DNA from: Hyphomicrobiales bacterium
Lineage (GTDB): Bacteria; Pseudomonadota; Alphaproteobacteria; Rhizobiales; Xanthobacteraceae
DNA: 64,000 nt
Assembly (NCBI GenBank): GCA_016185205.1
Contig: JACPOA010000047.1
Coordinates: 20,701 to 84,700, forward strand
Direction of reading: 5' to 3'
Shown: in pieces, positions 16,822 through 26,348 of the stretch
How the letters are laid out: every line of letters begins with the position of its first letter
How positions within the stretch are numbered: the first letter of the stretch is position 1
The notes under the pieces: generated by a model
Seen by the model: only the letters and a program-made list of their open reading frames with translations
What the model was told of the DNA's origin: nothing
The model's database searches: none
Made by a program: the position numbers and the translations under genes

Positions 16822-17590
16822 ATTCCGCTCCGAAGAACTGCTCGCCGACGTGATCGCGCGGCTGATCGGCGACGTCCGGCACGTCGCCGTCGGCAACGCC
16901 TCGCCGATCCCGGCCACCGCCGCGCTGCTGGCGCGCGAGCGCGGGCACGGCCGCCCCTACGTATCGCTGCTGCAGAGCCGCAAGCACAATTTCTTCACCG
17001 ACGGCGCGCGCGAATTGTTCGACTGCGCCGGCCAGGGCCGCATCGACGTTTTCTTCCTGTCGGGCGGACAGATCGACGGCCAAGGCAACGTCAATCTGGT
17101 TTCGACCGGCGACTACGCGCATCCCAAGGTGCGCTTTCCCGGCTCATTCGGCTCGGCCTATCTCTATTACGTGGTGCCGAAAGTGATCCTGTTCCGGGTC
17201 GAGCATTCGCGCCGCACGCTGGTGCCCCAGGTCGACTTCATCAGCGCGCCGGGCACAAGCTCGCCAGAAGTCTATCGCCCGGGCGGGCCGATCGCGCTGG
17301 TCACCAACCGCTGCCTGTTTAGTTTCGCCGCCGGCCGTTTCACCTTGGCCAGCGTGCATCCCGGCCATACGGTCGCCGAGGTGATCGAGCACACCGGCTT
17401 CGAGTTCGAGCGGCCAGAGACGGTGCCGGAAACGCCGGCGCCCTCCCCGAAGACGCTCAAGCTGCTGCGCGAGACGGTGGCGCCGCAGCTCGCCGAGGTC
17501 TATCCGCAGTTCGCGGCGCAGGTATTCGGGATCTCCGTTCCCTCCCCTGAAAGGGGGAGGGTCAGGGTGGGGGTCGCTTGGCGGTATTGA
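16802..17590 (+). CDS. CoA-transferase, subunit B family
   Basis: 262 residues from ATG 16802 (another ATG two codons upstream). Contains VAVGNASPIPATAALLARE, FFLSGGQIDGQGNVNLVSTGD and RFPGSFGSAYL, the pattern of subunit B of IpdB/GctB-like transferases. A clear S-E-N/E-nucleophile motif as in SCOT was not found, so a hydrolase or ring-opening activity like IpdAB is as likely as CoA transfer. The last 18 or so residues and the stop codon are encoded by a palindromic repeat (17540-17650), so the natural C-terminus has probably been replaced. Confidence 0.8.
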   Translation: MNAAPREFRSEELLADVIARLIGDVRHVAVGNASPIPATAALLARERGHGRPYVSLLQSRKHNFFTDGARELFDCAGQGRIDVFFLSGGQIDGQGNVNLVSTGDYAHPKVRFPGSFGSAYLYYVVPKVILFRVEHSRRTLVPQVDFISAPGTSSPEVYRPGGPIALVTNRCLFSFAAGRFTLASVHPGHTVAEVIEHTGFEFERPETVPETPAPSPKTLKLLRETVAPQLAEVYPQFAAQVFGISVPSPERGRVRVGVAWRY

Positions 17591-17647
17591 TTTGACCCCC
17601 ACCCGGCGAGCGTCCCTCGCCGACCTCCCCCTTTCAGGGGGAGGTAT
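17540..17647. repeat. Long inverted repeat overlapping the 3' end of the CoA-transferase B gene
   Basis: CCCTCCCCTGAAAGGGGGAGGGTCAGGGTGGGGGTC-type left arm (17540-17575) faces a GACCCCCACCC and CCTCCCCCTTTCAGGGGGAGG right arm (17594-17645). Each arm is itself palindromic. Related but shorter CCCTCCCC-type hairpins occur at 41136-41156, 47830-47978, 56543-56574 and 63860-63881. Confidence 0.85.
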
Positions 17648-17719
17648 GAGCGGCTAGTGTGCCGCCCGCGCGGCCGCCCGGCCGCTGAAAATCAGCATTA
17701 GAGCCAAGGAATACGTCCG

Positions 17720-18814
17720 GTGAAACGAGTTGAAGTCGCGGTGATTGGGGTTGGCTGGGTCGGCGGCACGCGCGCGGAAACGCTGGCGCGCACGGCGCTG
17801 GTCGACAAATTGCACCTGTGCGAGATCCGGCCCGACCGGCTGGCCGAGGTGAAGGCGCTCTACAAGCCGGCGACGACGACGCTCGATTACAACGACATCA
17901 TCAACAACCCGAACATCTCGGTGGTCTATATCTCGACCACGCCGGAAACCAACCATTATCCGATCTGCCGCGACTGCCTGAAATCCGGCAAGAACGTGAT
18001 GCTGGAAAAGCCGATCTCGCTCGAATTGTGGGAAGCCGACGAACTGATCCAGCTCGCCAAGCGCGGCGGCCTGAAATTCACCATCGGCTATTCGCAGCGC
18101 TTCAATCCGAAAATCGCCTACGCCAAGAAGAAGATCACCGACGGCACGCTCGGCAATGTGGTCTCGGTGCTGGTCAGCCGCAACCTGTCGCGCAGCCTGG
18201 GCAAGAAGATCGCCGGCCGCGTGCGGCTGTCGCCGGTGGTGATGGAGTCGACGCACGACCTCGACTTCGTGTTCTGGCTGCTGGAGCCGGCCAAGCCCGT
18301 GCGCGTTTATTCGCAAGGCGCCTACGGCTATATGAAGCCGGTGAACGGCTCGCATGACGTGATGTTCACCACCGTCACCATGGACAACGGCGTGGTGGTG
18401 ATGATCGGCGGCGGCTGGAATTTCCCGCCGAGCTATCCGAACTACTGCTCGACCTGGATCGAGATCACCGGCACCGAAGGCGCGCTGGTGCTCGACGACA
18501 CCCAGCGCGACAACTGGCTCAACACCATGAGCAGCGGCCAGGTGTTTCCGATGTCGACCATGCCGGGCGAGCAGGTCGGCGAAGTGTTCGCCGGCGGCAT
18601 GGGGCCGGAGACCATCCACTTCCTGGAAGCCTGCATCCGCGATACGCCCGTCATGGTGACGCCGGAGAGCGCGCGCCGGGTGATGGAAACCTACAGCGCC
18701 GCCGACCTGTCGGCCTACCGCAACGAGCCGGTCGACCTGCCGCTCACCAACGAGACGATTTCTGGAATCGCGGAGTTCAAGGAAAAGAACCGGTCGGGAG
18801 CCAATCCACAATGA
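17720..18814 (+). CDS. Gfo/Idh/MocA family oxidoreductase (first of a pair)
   Basis: 364 residues, GTG start nine bases after CCAAGGA. Rossmann motif GVGWVG at 10-15 and the conserved EKP at 96-98 (Lys is the NAD(P)/catalytic residue of the family), then the alpha/beta C-terminal domain with ESTHDLDF near 176-183. These enzymes oxidise or reduce hydroxyls of sugars, inositols or related polyols with NAD(P). The next gene overlaps by ATGA and encodes a second member, so they probably act as successive or heteromeric enzymes. Confidence 0.9.
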   Translation: MKRVEVAVIGVGWVGGTRAETLARTALVDKLHLCEIRPDRLAEVKALYKPATTTLDYNDIINNPNISVVYISTTPETNHYPICRDCLKSGKNVMLEKPISLELWEADELIQLAKRGGLKFTIGYSQRFNPKIAYAKKKITDGTLGNVVSVLVSRNLSRSLGKKIAGRVRLSPVVMESTHDLDFVFWLLEPAKPVRVYSQGAYGYMKPVNGSHDVMFTTVTMDNGVVVMIGGGWNFPPSYPNYCSTWIEITGTEGALVLDDTQRDNWLNTMSSGQVFPMSTMPGEQVGEVFAGGMGPETIHFLEACIRDTPVMVTPESARRVMETYSAADLSAYRNEPVDLPLTNETISGIAEFKEKNRSGANPQ

Positions 18815-19926
18815 AAAAAAATGCCAAGGGCATCGGCCTCGCCATCATCGGCGGCGGCCGCGTCGGCCTGTTCCGCGGCGAGGTGGCGGCACGTCACCCG
18901 TCGGTCGAGTGGATCGGGCTGGCTGAGAAAAATCCGAACCGCGCCGGCGAAGTCGGCTCGAAAATAAGTGCCGATTTCGTCACGCAGAGCCACGTCGAAC
19001 TGCTCAAGCGGCCGGAAGTGACTTGCGCCATCATCGCCACCGACGAGCACCTGCACGTCGATCCGATCATGGTGGCGCTCGAGCGCGGCATTCCGCTGCT
19101 GATCGAGAAGCCGCTCGCCACCCGCCTCGATGAATCGGCGCGCGTGCTGAAGGCAATCCAGGAAGCCAAGGTCGACGCCGTGGTCGGCTACACCCAGCGC
19201 TTCCGCCGCCGCTGGCTGGGGGCCAAGGAGAAATGCCGCACCGGTGCGCTCGGCGACGTCACGCTGGTCACCTCGCGCGCCTTCATGAACCGGCTGGTGG
19301 CGATCGACAACTACAAGCGCACCGACGATCCCTCGACCATCTCGCCGATGGTGATCTCCGGCACGCACGCGCTCGACATCTGCATGTGGTGCCTGGAGGG
19401 CAAGACGCCGGTCGAGGTCTACGCCCGCTCGATCGACAAGGTGCTCGGCCCGCTCTACAAGGGCATCGACGCCACCGCCGGCATGATCATGTTCAGCGAC
19501 GGCACCGTCTATCACCTCAATATTTCCTGGGCGCTGCCGGTCAACTGGCCGGCCGCGGTCTATTCGCTCGAAGTCGGCATCGTCGGCACCACCGGCGTGC
19601 TCACCATCGACGACACCCACCGCGACATCGTGCTGGCGGTCGCCAAGCCGCAGTCAGAGGGTTACAACCCCGATACCTCGCGGCTGGTCGATTTCATGGG
19701 CAGCTATCCGCCCGGCGACATGGCGCTCGGCGAATTGCGCGGACCGATGGCGTTGGAGACCGATAGCTGGCTCAACCGCGTCGCGCTCGGCCTGCCGACC
19801 GCGGCGGCGACGGTGGAAGAGGCGCACCGCGATCTGATGCTGACCAAGGCCTTGGATTTGTCGGCCAAGCGCAAGCAGCCGGTGAAACTGCCGCTCGATC
19901 CGGATGCGTTGAAAGAGGTGGCGTAA
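18811..19926 (+). CDS. Gfo/Idh/MocA family oxidoreductase (second of a pair)
   Basis: 371 residues, start overlapping the stop of the preceding gene. GGGRVG at 14-19, EKP at 99-101, QRFRRRW at about 130-136 and SGTHALDICMW near 187-197 mark the NAD(P) domain and the substrate-binding domain. It is only moderately similar to its neighbour, so a recent duplication is unlikely. No sugar kinase, isomerase or sugar transporter is beside it, so the substrate is open. Confidence 0.9.
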   Translation: MKKNAKGIGLAIIGGGRVGLFRGEVAARHPSVEWIGLAEKNPNRAGEVGSKISADFVTQSHVELLKRPEVTCAIIATDEHLHVDPIMVALERGIPLLIEKPLATRLDESARVLKAIQEAKVDAVVGYTQRFRRRWLGAKEKCRTGALGDVTLVTSRAFMNRLVAIDNYKRTDDPSTISPMVISGTHALDICMWCLEGKTPVEVYARSIDKVLGPLYKGIDATAGMIMFSDGTVYHLNISWALPVNWPAAVYSLEVGIVGTTGVLTIDDTHRDIVLAVAKPQSEGYNPDTSRLVDFMGSYPPGDMALGELRGPMALETDSWLNRVALGLPTAAATVEEAHRDLMLTKALDLSAKRKQPVKLPLDPDALKEVA

Positions 19927-19939
19927 GGCTGACGCCGCC

Positions 19940-21532
19940 TCAGTGGAGCGCTGAGGATTCCAGACTGCCGGCGGGCCGACGCACGCGGTAAAGATCGAAC
20001 GCGTCTCCGTCGTAGACGAGCTCCAGGTGTTTTTTGGCGGGGTTCAGCGACTTCGGCGTCGTGAACAGGATGTAGACATAGTCGTAGTGGCGCGGCCAAA
20101 GATTCCAGAAATATTTGACGCCGGCAGGGACGCTATCGGCGACCTGCAGGACATAGGGCAGCGCCGGCGGCAGCCGATCCTCGGTTTCGACGAATTCCCT
20201 GAATTTCTTTTGCGCGTGCAGGATCTGCTTGCCATTGACGGTGAAGACGGTCGTCACCAGCGCCGAGCGTTCGATGGTGGCCAGCGAGGCGGCGTGAACC
20301 AGGTTGAAGTCGCTGATTTCCTTGCACGACGACCGGTCGTCCTGAACCACGAGAACACGGGCGCCGCGTTCGATCGCCTTGATCGATTGTAGAAACTCCT
20401 GCGTGCCGCGGTCGAGATGGTTCCAGACGGTTTGCACCTCGATGACCCGCGTCACGAGCAACAAGGCGACCAGCGCCAGCAAGCCGTAACGGGCGAAACG
20501 CCGCTGCAGATCGATCTCGACGCAGGCAATGAGCATGAAAGCGAGCGCAATCGGCAACCGCTGATCGGCGAGATAGGCGCCGAATAATGCGCGCGGCATG
20601 GCAAGATAGACGACCGCCCCGACGGCAAGAATGACCCAGCCAACCGGATGGAAGCGCAGCGCGCCACGCCACCGCGCATAGGCCGCTGCGATGCCGGCGA
20701 TGCCGATCAGCACGACGGCGACGACCGGATAATAGACATTGATGACCGTCAGCAGCCCGTCGAGCTTGCCATCCAGCTCCCAATAGGCCGGGGCGCCCGC
20801 CACATGCCACGTCGGACCCGCGATCAGGAGCACGGCGATGGGAATGAACGGGAGCCCTGTTGCCAGGAAATCGGCGAGCCGCCGCGGCATGGGCTCGGCG
20901 CGGTGCGACCAGAGCCGATGCGATTCGATCGCAAGCAGACCGAGCCCGTAGACTCCCGCCGTGAATAAATGACAAATGAACAGTGCCAGCGCGAAAAGGG
21001 TCGACGCTGCCAAGCGCCAAGGCCAAGGGCGCTCGCGCAACGCCAGCCAGACCGCGAGTGCCCACAACGCTAGACCCACGCCGAATACGTAATTCATCAC
21101 GCCGACCAGCAGCACGCCGTTATAAAGCAGCGGCAGAGCGATCAGCGGCAGCGCCGACCAGCGGCCGGTCAGCACGCGATTGAACGCGAGCGTGCCGGAG
21201 CCGATCAGGACGAACGCCAGGATCGTGAAGATCTGTCCGGCGAGATAAACGTCCATGAACCGGTGCAGCATCGGAACGACAAGGTCGATGATCAAATTGG
21301 GGATGATCTGCCATTCGACCGTATAGAAGCGGGCAAGATTGGGATCCGAACCGATCGCGTCGATGACATGCGCGCGTGCCAGGTGATTGGCGTAGTCGGC
21401 GAGCGGCGGCAACGGATGCGTCGCAATCGGTATCGAAGCCGCCGCCATCAGCACCACGAACAGAACAGCGATGGTCGATGGACGGAAATCGCCCGCCCGC
21501 CCAAAGCGGTGGCGGGATCGTATGCCTTGCAT
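19940..21532 (-). CDS. Polytopic membrane protein, GT-C-like glycosyltransferase fold possible
   Basis: 530 residues from the ATG at 21532 (a TTG eight codons upstream is possible). About ten to eleven hydrophobic segments occupy residues 15-380, followed by a roughly 140-residue soluble C-terminal part containing VLVVQDDRSSCKE and WNLWPRHYDYVYILF. Just after the first span is PPLADYANHLARAHV, an acidic/His loop in the place where GT-C enzymes carry catalytic residues. That resemblance is only positional; no family was recognised with certainty. It converges on the Gfo/Idh/MocA pair with 13 bases between stops. Confidence 0.6.
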   Translation of the reverse strand: MQGIRSRHRFGRAGDFRPSTIAVLFVVLMAAASIPIATHPLPPLADYANHLARAHVIDAIGSDPNLARFYTVEWQIIPNLIIDLVVPMLHRFMDVYLAGQIFTILAFVLIGSGTLAFNRVLTGRWSALPLIALPLLYNGVLLVGVMNYVFGVGLALWALAVWLALRERPWPWRLAASTLFALALFICHLFTAGVYGLGLLAIESHRLWSHRAEPMPRRLADFLATGLPFIPIAVLLIAGPTWHVAGAPAYWELDGKLDGLLTVINVYYPVVAVVLIGIAGIAAAYARWRGALRFHPVGWVILAVGAVVYLAMPRALFGAYLADQRLPIALAFMLIACVEIDLQRRFARYGLLALVALLLVTRVIEVQTVWNHLDRGTQEFLQSIKAIERGARVLVVQDDRSSCKEISDFNLVHAASLATIERSALVTTVFTVNGKQILHAQKKFREFVETEDRLPPALPYVLQVADSVPAGVKYFWNLWPRHYDYVYILFTTPKSLNPAKKHLELVYDGDAFDLYRVRRPAGSLESSALH

Positions 21533-21813
21533 GCGATGCCCCCCGGCTGCTCGCAAATATCGGCAAGGAAGTTAGCAGGCGGCGATTGTCCAGCAAAGTC
21601 GGCGAGGCAACCATTAGTTGCGGTATGCCTCGCACCTGTTCGCAGCTGCGAGGCGGTCGCGCTTCGCGGCGACGCCTAACCTAACACGCCGCCACGCCCG
21701 CGCAGTTGCCGTTGGCGTCGGCCAGGGCGAACAGGTTTTCCACGATAGACTGTTGATGTTTCTTGGTCGGCGGGATTATGGGTACTCGCTTTCGCGGGGA
21801 CGACAGAAGAAGT

Positions 21814-22887
21814 TTAACGCTCGCGCAGCGGCTTGATCGCCAGTTCGCCGGCGAGCTTGTCGAGCTGCACCAGCAATTCCACCGGCAGCGCCAGGCCGTT
21901 GGCCAGCCGATCGGCGCGGCGCTTGGCGCGCGCATCGCCCGGCAGCCGCACGACGTCGCCGCCGGGCAGCGGTTGTGAATCGCGCAGACTGCGCGCGTGG
22001 CGATCGACCTCGGCCTTGAAGTGTTCGATCTTCTGAAACTTGCTGGGGTCGAGCGCCAGTACGAACTGCCCGGTATTGGTGACCTTGCCGGGCTCCAGGT
22101 TGAAGTCGACGCAGTCGCGGCCGAACAGCGCGCCGTTGAGCGTGCCGCCGAGCAGGCCCAGCATCAGCGCTAGCCCGGCGCCCTTGTAGCCCGCCATCGG
22201 CAGCAGCAGCGCCTCGGCGCTCTTGTGCGGATCGGTGATGGCGGCGCCGGTTTTCGGGTCGACCATCCAGTCCGGCTGCAACGGGCGGTTCTGCAGGCGG
22301 TGGTTCTTGATGGTGCCGTAGGACACGATCGAGGTGGCGATGTCGAGCACCAGCGGCGGCTCCTCGCCGGCCGGGATCGCGATCGCCAGCGGATTGGTGC
22401 CTAGCAGCGGCTCGGCACCACCGGCGAGCGGCATGTGATTGGCATTGGCCACCGCCGAATAGATGCCGATCATGTCAGCCTTCAGCGGCAGCGCGGCATA
22501 GACGCCGGCAGCCCCCGCGTGACCCGACATGAAGCAGCCGACCCAGGCGACGCCGCACTCGCGCGCCAGCTCGATGGCGGTCTCGGCCGTGCGCGCCACC
22601 ACCAGGTGGCCCATGCCGTTGTCGCCGTCGACCAGCGCGGTCGCCGGCGCGGTGCGGTTGACCTTGATGTTCGGCTTGGCGTTGGTCGAGCCGAGCTTCA
22701 GCCGGTTGACGTATTGCGGCAGGCGGAACACGCCATGCGCATCGGCGCCGGTGAGGTCGGCCTCCACCATCAGCTCGGCGATCTTGCCCGCATCGGCCGC
22801 CGGCACGCCGGACTTGATCATGGCATCAACGATCAGCGCTTTGACGGCGGCGATCGGGATGCGGCCGGCTTTGCTGTCGGCCATCAT
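21814..22887 (-). CDS. Malate/L-lactate/ureidoglycolate dehydrogenase family (Ldh2) oxidoreductase
   Basis: 357 residues, the standard length. ADLTGADAHGVFRLPQYV near 43-60 carries the catalytic His of the family, SGHAGAAGVYA near 122-132 replaces the usual SNHFG-type loop, and LLGTNPLAIAIP is the cofactor region. Members reduce 2-oxoacids with NAD(P)H or oxidise ureidoglycolate and sulfolactate. The ATG overlaps the stop of the amidohydrolase gene upstream (ATGA), so the two are translationally coupled and may act in sequence. Confidence 0.88.
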   Translation of the reverse strand: MMADSKAGRIPIAAVKALIVDAMIKSGVPAADAGKIAELMVEADLTGADAHGVFRLPQYVNRLKLGSTNAKPNIKVNRTAPATALVDGDNGMGHLVVARTAETAIELARECGVAWVGCFMSGHAGAAGVYAALPLKADMIGIYSAVANANHMPLAGGAEPLLGTNPLAIAIPAGEEPPLVLDIATSIVSYGTIKNHRLQNRPLQPDWMVDPKTGAAITDPHKSAEALLLPMAGYKGAGLALMLGLLGGTLNGALFGRDCVDFNLEPGKVTNTGQFVLALDPSKFQKIEHFKAEVDRHARSLRDSQPLPGGDVVRLPGDARAKRRADRLANGLALPVELLVQLDKLAGELAIKPLRER

Positions 22888-23885
22888 GACGGCTTGCCTG
22901 ACAACAGTGTTTCGGCGCGGCCCCCGAGGATGCTGGCTTTGTCGGCATCGGAAATCTGCAAGCCGCGGACATGACTCACGCAGTCCGGCATGCCCATGTC
23001 GTAGGGATAGTCGCTGCCGAGCAGCACGTGACCAGGACCGGCCTGCTTGATGAGGAACTCCAGCACCGGTGCGGAATGCAGGATGGTGTCGTAGAAGAAG
23101 CGGCCGGCGATGTTTTTCGGCTGCTGGGCTAAATTCTTCTTCGGCTCCGGCCGCACCGCCCAGCCGTGCTCCCAGCGTGCCGCCTGATAGGGCGTGAAGC
23201 CGCCGCCATGCGCCAGCATGACCTTCAATTTCGGATAGCGTTCGAGCACGCCGCCGAACACCAGGCTGGCCGCCGCGATGGTGGTGTCGAGCGGATTGCC
23301 GATCAGGTTAGCGAGATAATAGGACTTCAGGCGGTCGGCGCCGGCCACGTTGTTGGGGTGGATGAATATGAAGGCGCCGAGCTCTTCTGCGGTCGCCCAT
23401 AGCGGCTCGAAGCTCGCATCGTCCAGGTTCATGCCCTTGACGTTGGAGGCAAACATCGCGCCGCGTAAGTTCAGCTTGGTCATGGCGCGCCGCAGCTCGT
23501 CGGCGGCAGCCGCCGGCTGCGCCAGCGGCAGCGTGGCGATGCCCCAGAAGCGGTCGGGATGGACGGCGATGTGTTTCGCCATCTGGTCGTTCTGGATCGC
23601 GGCGAGCGTGGCCGACAGCGCGGGGTCGAGATTGTACAGATAGGTCTGCGGCGTGGCCGACAGCACGTGCACGTCGACGCCCGCCGCATCCATGTCGCGC
23701 AGGCGGCGCGCGATGTCGAAGCCGCCGGTCGGGAACGGCCGGTAGACGGTGCCCATGACGTCGAATGCGGCGGCCTCACCGTCGGCCGGCGTGATCGTCA
23801 CCTTGGCGCCCGCTTTGCTCAGCAGCGCGGCGGTTTCCTGGGTCAGGATATGGGTGTGGGTGTCGATGGTCCGCAGCTTGGTCAT
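22884..23885 (-). CDS. Metal-dependent amidohydrolase, ACMSD / gamma-resorcylate decarboxylase-like
   Basis: 333 residues from ATG 23885, chosen because IDTHTHIL follows directly; the frame is open further upstream but without family sequence. Metal ligands are H10 and H12 of the H-x-H, a His in FIFIHPNN (about 185), a His in MLAHGGGF (about 235) and the Asp of LLGSDYPYD (about 305). This is the PF04909 layout of 2-amino-3-carboxymuconate-6-semialdehyde decarboxylase and of reversible phenol carboxylases or lactone hydrolases. Coupled to the Ldh2 gene downstream; divergent from the coxL-like gene. Confidence 0.88.
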   Translation of the reverse strand: MTKLRTIDTHTHILTQETAALLSKAGAKVTITPADGEAAAFDVMGTVYRPFPTGGFDIARRLRDMDAAGVDVHVLSATPQTYLYNLDPALSATLAAIQNDQMAKHIAVHPDRFWGIATLPLAQPAAAADELRRAMTKLNLRGAMFASNVKGMNLDDASFEPLWATAEELGAFIFIHPNNVAGADRLKSYYLANLIGNPLDTTIAAASLVFGGVLERYPKLKVMLAHGGGFTPYQAARWEHGWAVRPEPKKNLAQQPKNIAGRFFYDTILHSAPVLEFLIKQAGPGHVLLGSDYPYDMGMPDCVSHVRGLQISDADKASILGGRAETLLSGKPS

Positions 23886-24025
23886 TTCGTCCCTTAAATT
23901 CTTATTGCCGCCCGCGAAGTGCAGCGCCTGAGTGCCGCAGCCTTGCAGCGGACGCAAGCCCCTGTCCCGCCCCGATAGTTCCGCTATAAATGAGGTCCCA
24001 CAGGCCACATTCTTCGGACCATCCC

Positions 24026-26347
24026 ATGACCGCGACCAGCCCCGCCCGCAGCAAACACGAACCGCGCGTCGAGGACGACGCCCTGGTGCGCGGCCAAGGC
24101 CGCTTCATGGACGACCCCCGGCTGCCGAACCAGGCCTATGCCGCCTTCGTGCGCTCGCCGCACGCCCATGCCCGCGTGCTGAAGGTCGATGCCGAGGCCG
24201 CGCGCAAGGCCAAAAAGGTGCTGGCCGTGCTCACCGCCGCGGACATGAAAGCCGCCGGCGTCGGCAGCGTGTCGCGCCATCCGCCGGTGCCCGGGCGCGG
24301 CGGCGCCAAGATGATCATGCCGTTCCGCCCCTCGCTCGCCGGCGACAAGGTGATGCATGGCGGCGACCCGGTGGCGATGGTGGTGGCGGAGACCGCGGCG
24401 GCAGCGCTCGACGCCGTCGACCTGGTGCTGGTCGACTACGAGGAATTGCCGGCGGTGGTCGACCTGGAAACGGCGATGAACGGCAAGACGCAGCTTTATC
24501 CGGAAGCGCCCGGCAATCTCTGCGTCGACTGGCCGGGCCCGGTGGCCGATGAGCAGAACGCCAAGGACGTGGCCGATATCATCGCCAAGGCGCCGCATGT
24601 CGCGCGCGTGAGCGTCACCAACCAACGCATGGTGGTGGCCTCGATGGAAACACGCGGCGCCACCGGCGTCTACGATCCCAAGAGCGAGAGCTACACGCTC
24701 TACGCCTGCTCGCAGGGCGCCGATTCATTGCGCGGCCAGGGCGCCGCCATCATGGGCGTGCCGAACGAGAAGCTGCGCGTGATCACCGAGGACGTCGGCG
24801 GCGCCTTCGGCATGAAGACGCCGGTCTATCCGGAATACCCGGCGCTGCTGGTGGCGGCCAAGAAGCTCGGCCGCCCGGTGCACTGGATGTCGTCGCGTTC
24901 GGAGGCCTTCGTCACCGACACGCAGGCGCGCGACACGCTGACGCAAGTCGAGCTCGCGCTCGACGACAAGGGCAAATTCCTGGCGCTGCGCATGCGCCAT
25001 TTGTGCAACCAGGGCGCCTATGTGAGCACCGCCGGCGTCGGCATCAACACCAATAATTTCGCGCGCTGCCTGCCCGGCATGTACCGGATTCCGAAAGTCG
25101 ACGCCTCGGTCGCCTGCTACTTCAGCAACACCATCCCGATCGGGCCCTATCGCGGCGCCGGACGGCCGGAAGCCAATTACGCGCTCGAGCGTGTAGTGGA
25201 GGAAGCCGCCCGCATCACCGGCATCGACCGCGTGCGGCTGCGCAAGAAGAACCTGATCCCGCCCTCGGCCATGCCGTTCAAGACTCCGATCAACACCTAC
25301 GACAGCGGCGATTTCCCGGCCATCGTCGACAAGGCGCTCACGCTCGCCGACTTCGCCAATTTCAACAAGCGAAAGCGCTTGTCGGCCAAGCGTAAGAAGC
25401 TGCGCGGCATCGGCGTGTCCTGCATGCTGGAGCATTCCGGCGCGCTACCGATGGAAACGGCGGCGATCGAGTTTCCCGGCGACGACCGGCTGATCCTCGG
25501 CTGCAACGTGCAGTCGACCGGCCAGGGCCACGCTACGGTGTTCCCCCGCCTGCTCGCGCAGCATCTCGGCATCGATGCCACCAAGATCCAGCACAAGCAC
25601 GGCGACACCGCGCAGGGCCTCACCGGCTTTGCCTCGGTCGGCTCGCGCTCGGCCATGTGCGCCGGCAATGTCATCATCCATGTCGCCGATCTGATGCTGA
25701 CGAAGGGCAAGAAAGTCGCCTCCACCGCGCTGGAGGCTTCCGAGTCGGACATTCAGTATCGCAATGGCAGCTTCGTGGTGGTCGGAACCGACCGCAAGAT
25801 TTCGCTGTTCGAGACCGCCAAGCGCGCCAAGGAGTTCGGCGAGAACCTCGACACCAAGGACAAGCTCGATACGCCGCTGACCTTCCCCAACGGCTGCCAC
25901 ATCGCCGAGGTCGAGATCGACCCCGACACCGGCCGTGTCGATCTCGTCACTTACACGGCGGTGGACGACTGCGGCAACATGCTCGATTCGATGATCGTGG
26001 AAGGCCAGGTGCAAGGCTCCATCGCCAACGGGCTCGGCCAGGCGCTGACGGAAAACGCAGTCTATGATCCGACCAGCGGACAACTGGTGACCGGCTCGTT
26101 CATGGATTACGGCATGCCGCGCGCCCACGACATGCCAGTCGAGCTGCGCGAGGCGGTGCATTCGGTCCCGGCCAAGAGCAACGCGCTCGGCGTCAAGGGC
26201 ACCGGCGAGGCCGGCACCACGGCGGCAATCGCCGCGGTGATGAACGCGATTTCGGATGCGATCCCGAACGGCGCCGCCGATCACATGGAAATGCCGGCAA
26301 CGCCCGCCAAGGTGTGGGCCGCGTGCCGGAAGGCGATGGCGAAGTAG
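24026..26347 (+). CDS. CoxL-type molybdopterin-binding large subunit without partner genes
   Basis: 773 residues. RVEDDALVRGQGRFMDD near 14-30 is the conserved family start, GGAFGMKTPVYPEYPALL and IPIGPYRGAGRPE are the MCD and active-site loops, and E728 in GTGEAGTT is the catalytic base. The loop lacks the Cys of true CO dehydrogenase, so this is an aldehyde/heterocycle hydroxylase. Neither the 2Fe-2S nor the FAD subunit is encoded beside it: it is divergent from the amidohydrolase and convergent with the livF gene. It must use small subunits encoded elsewhere. No clear ribosome site precedes the ATG. Confidence 0.92.
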   Translation: MTATSPARSKHEPRVEDDALVRGQGRFMDDPRLPNQAYAAFVRSPHAHARVLKVDAEAARKAKKVLAVLTAADMKAAGVGSVSRHPPVPGRGGAKMIMPFRPSLAGDKVMHGGDPVAMVVAETAAAALDAVDLVLVDYEELPAVVDLETAMNGKTQLYPEAPGNLCVDWPGPVADEQNAKDVADIIAKAPHVARVSVTNQRMVVASMETRGATGVYDPKSESYTLYACSQGADSLRGQGAAIMGVPNEKLRVITEDVGGAFGMKTPVYPEYPALLVAAKKLGRPVHWMSSRSEAFVTDTQARDTLTQVELALDDKGKFLALRMRHLCNQGAYVSTAGVGINTNNFARCLPGMYRIPKVDASVACYFSNTIPIGPYRGAGRPEANYALERVVEEAARITGIDRVRLRKKNLIPPSAMPFKTPINTYDSGDFPAIVDKALTLADFANFNKRKRLSAKRKKLRGIGVSCMLEHSGALPMETAAIEFPGDDRLILGCNVQSTGQGHATVFPRLLAQHLGIDATKIQHKHGDTAQGLTGFASVGSRSAMCAGNVIIHVADLMLTKGKKVASTALEASESDIQYRNGSFVVVGTDRKISLFETAKRAKEFGENLDTKDKLDTPLTFPNGCHIAEVEIDPDTGRVDLVTYTAVDDCGNMLDSMIVEGQVQGSIANGLGQALTENAVYDPTSGQLVTGSFMDYGMPRAHDMPVELREAVHSVPAKSNALGVKGTGEAGTTAAIAAVMNAISDAIPNGAADHMEMPATPAKVWAACRKAMAK

Positions 26348-26348
26348 G

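Noticed and set aside
14005..16917. 970-codon open frame on the minus strand
   Set aside because: Lies antisense to the molybdenum hydroxylase and CoA-transferase genes; typical His/Arg-rich shadow composition.
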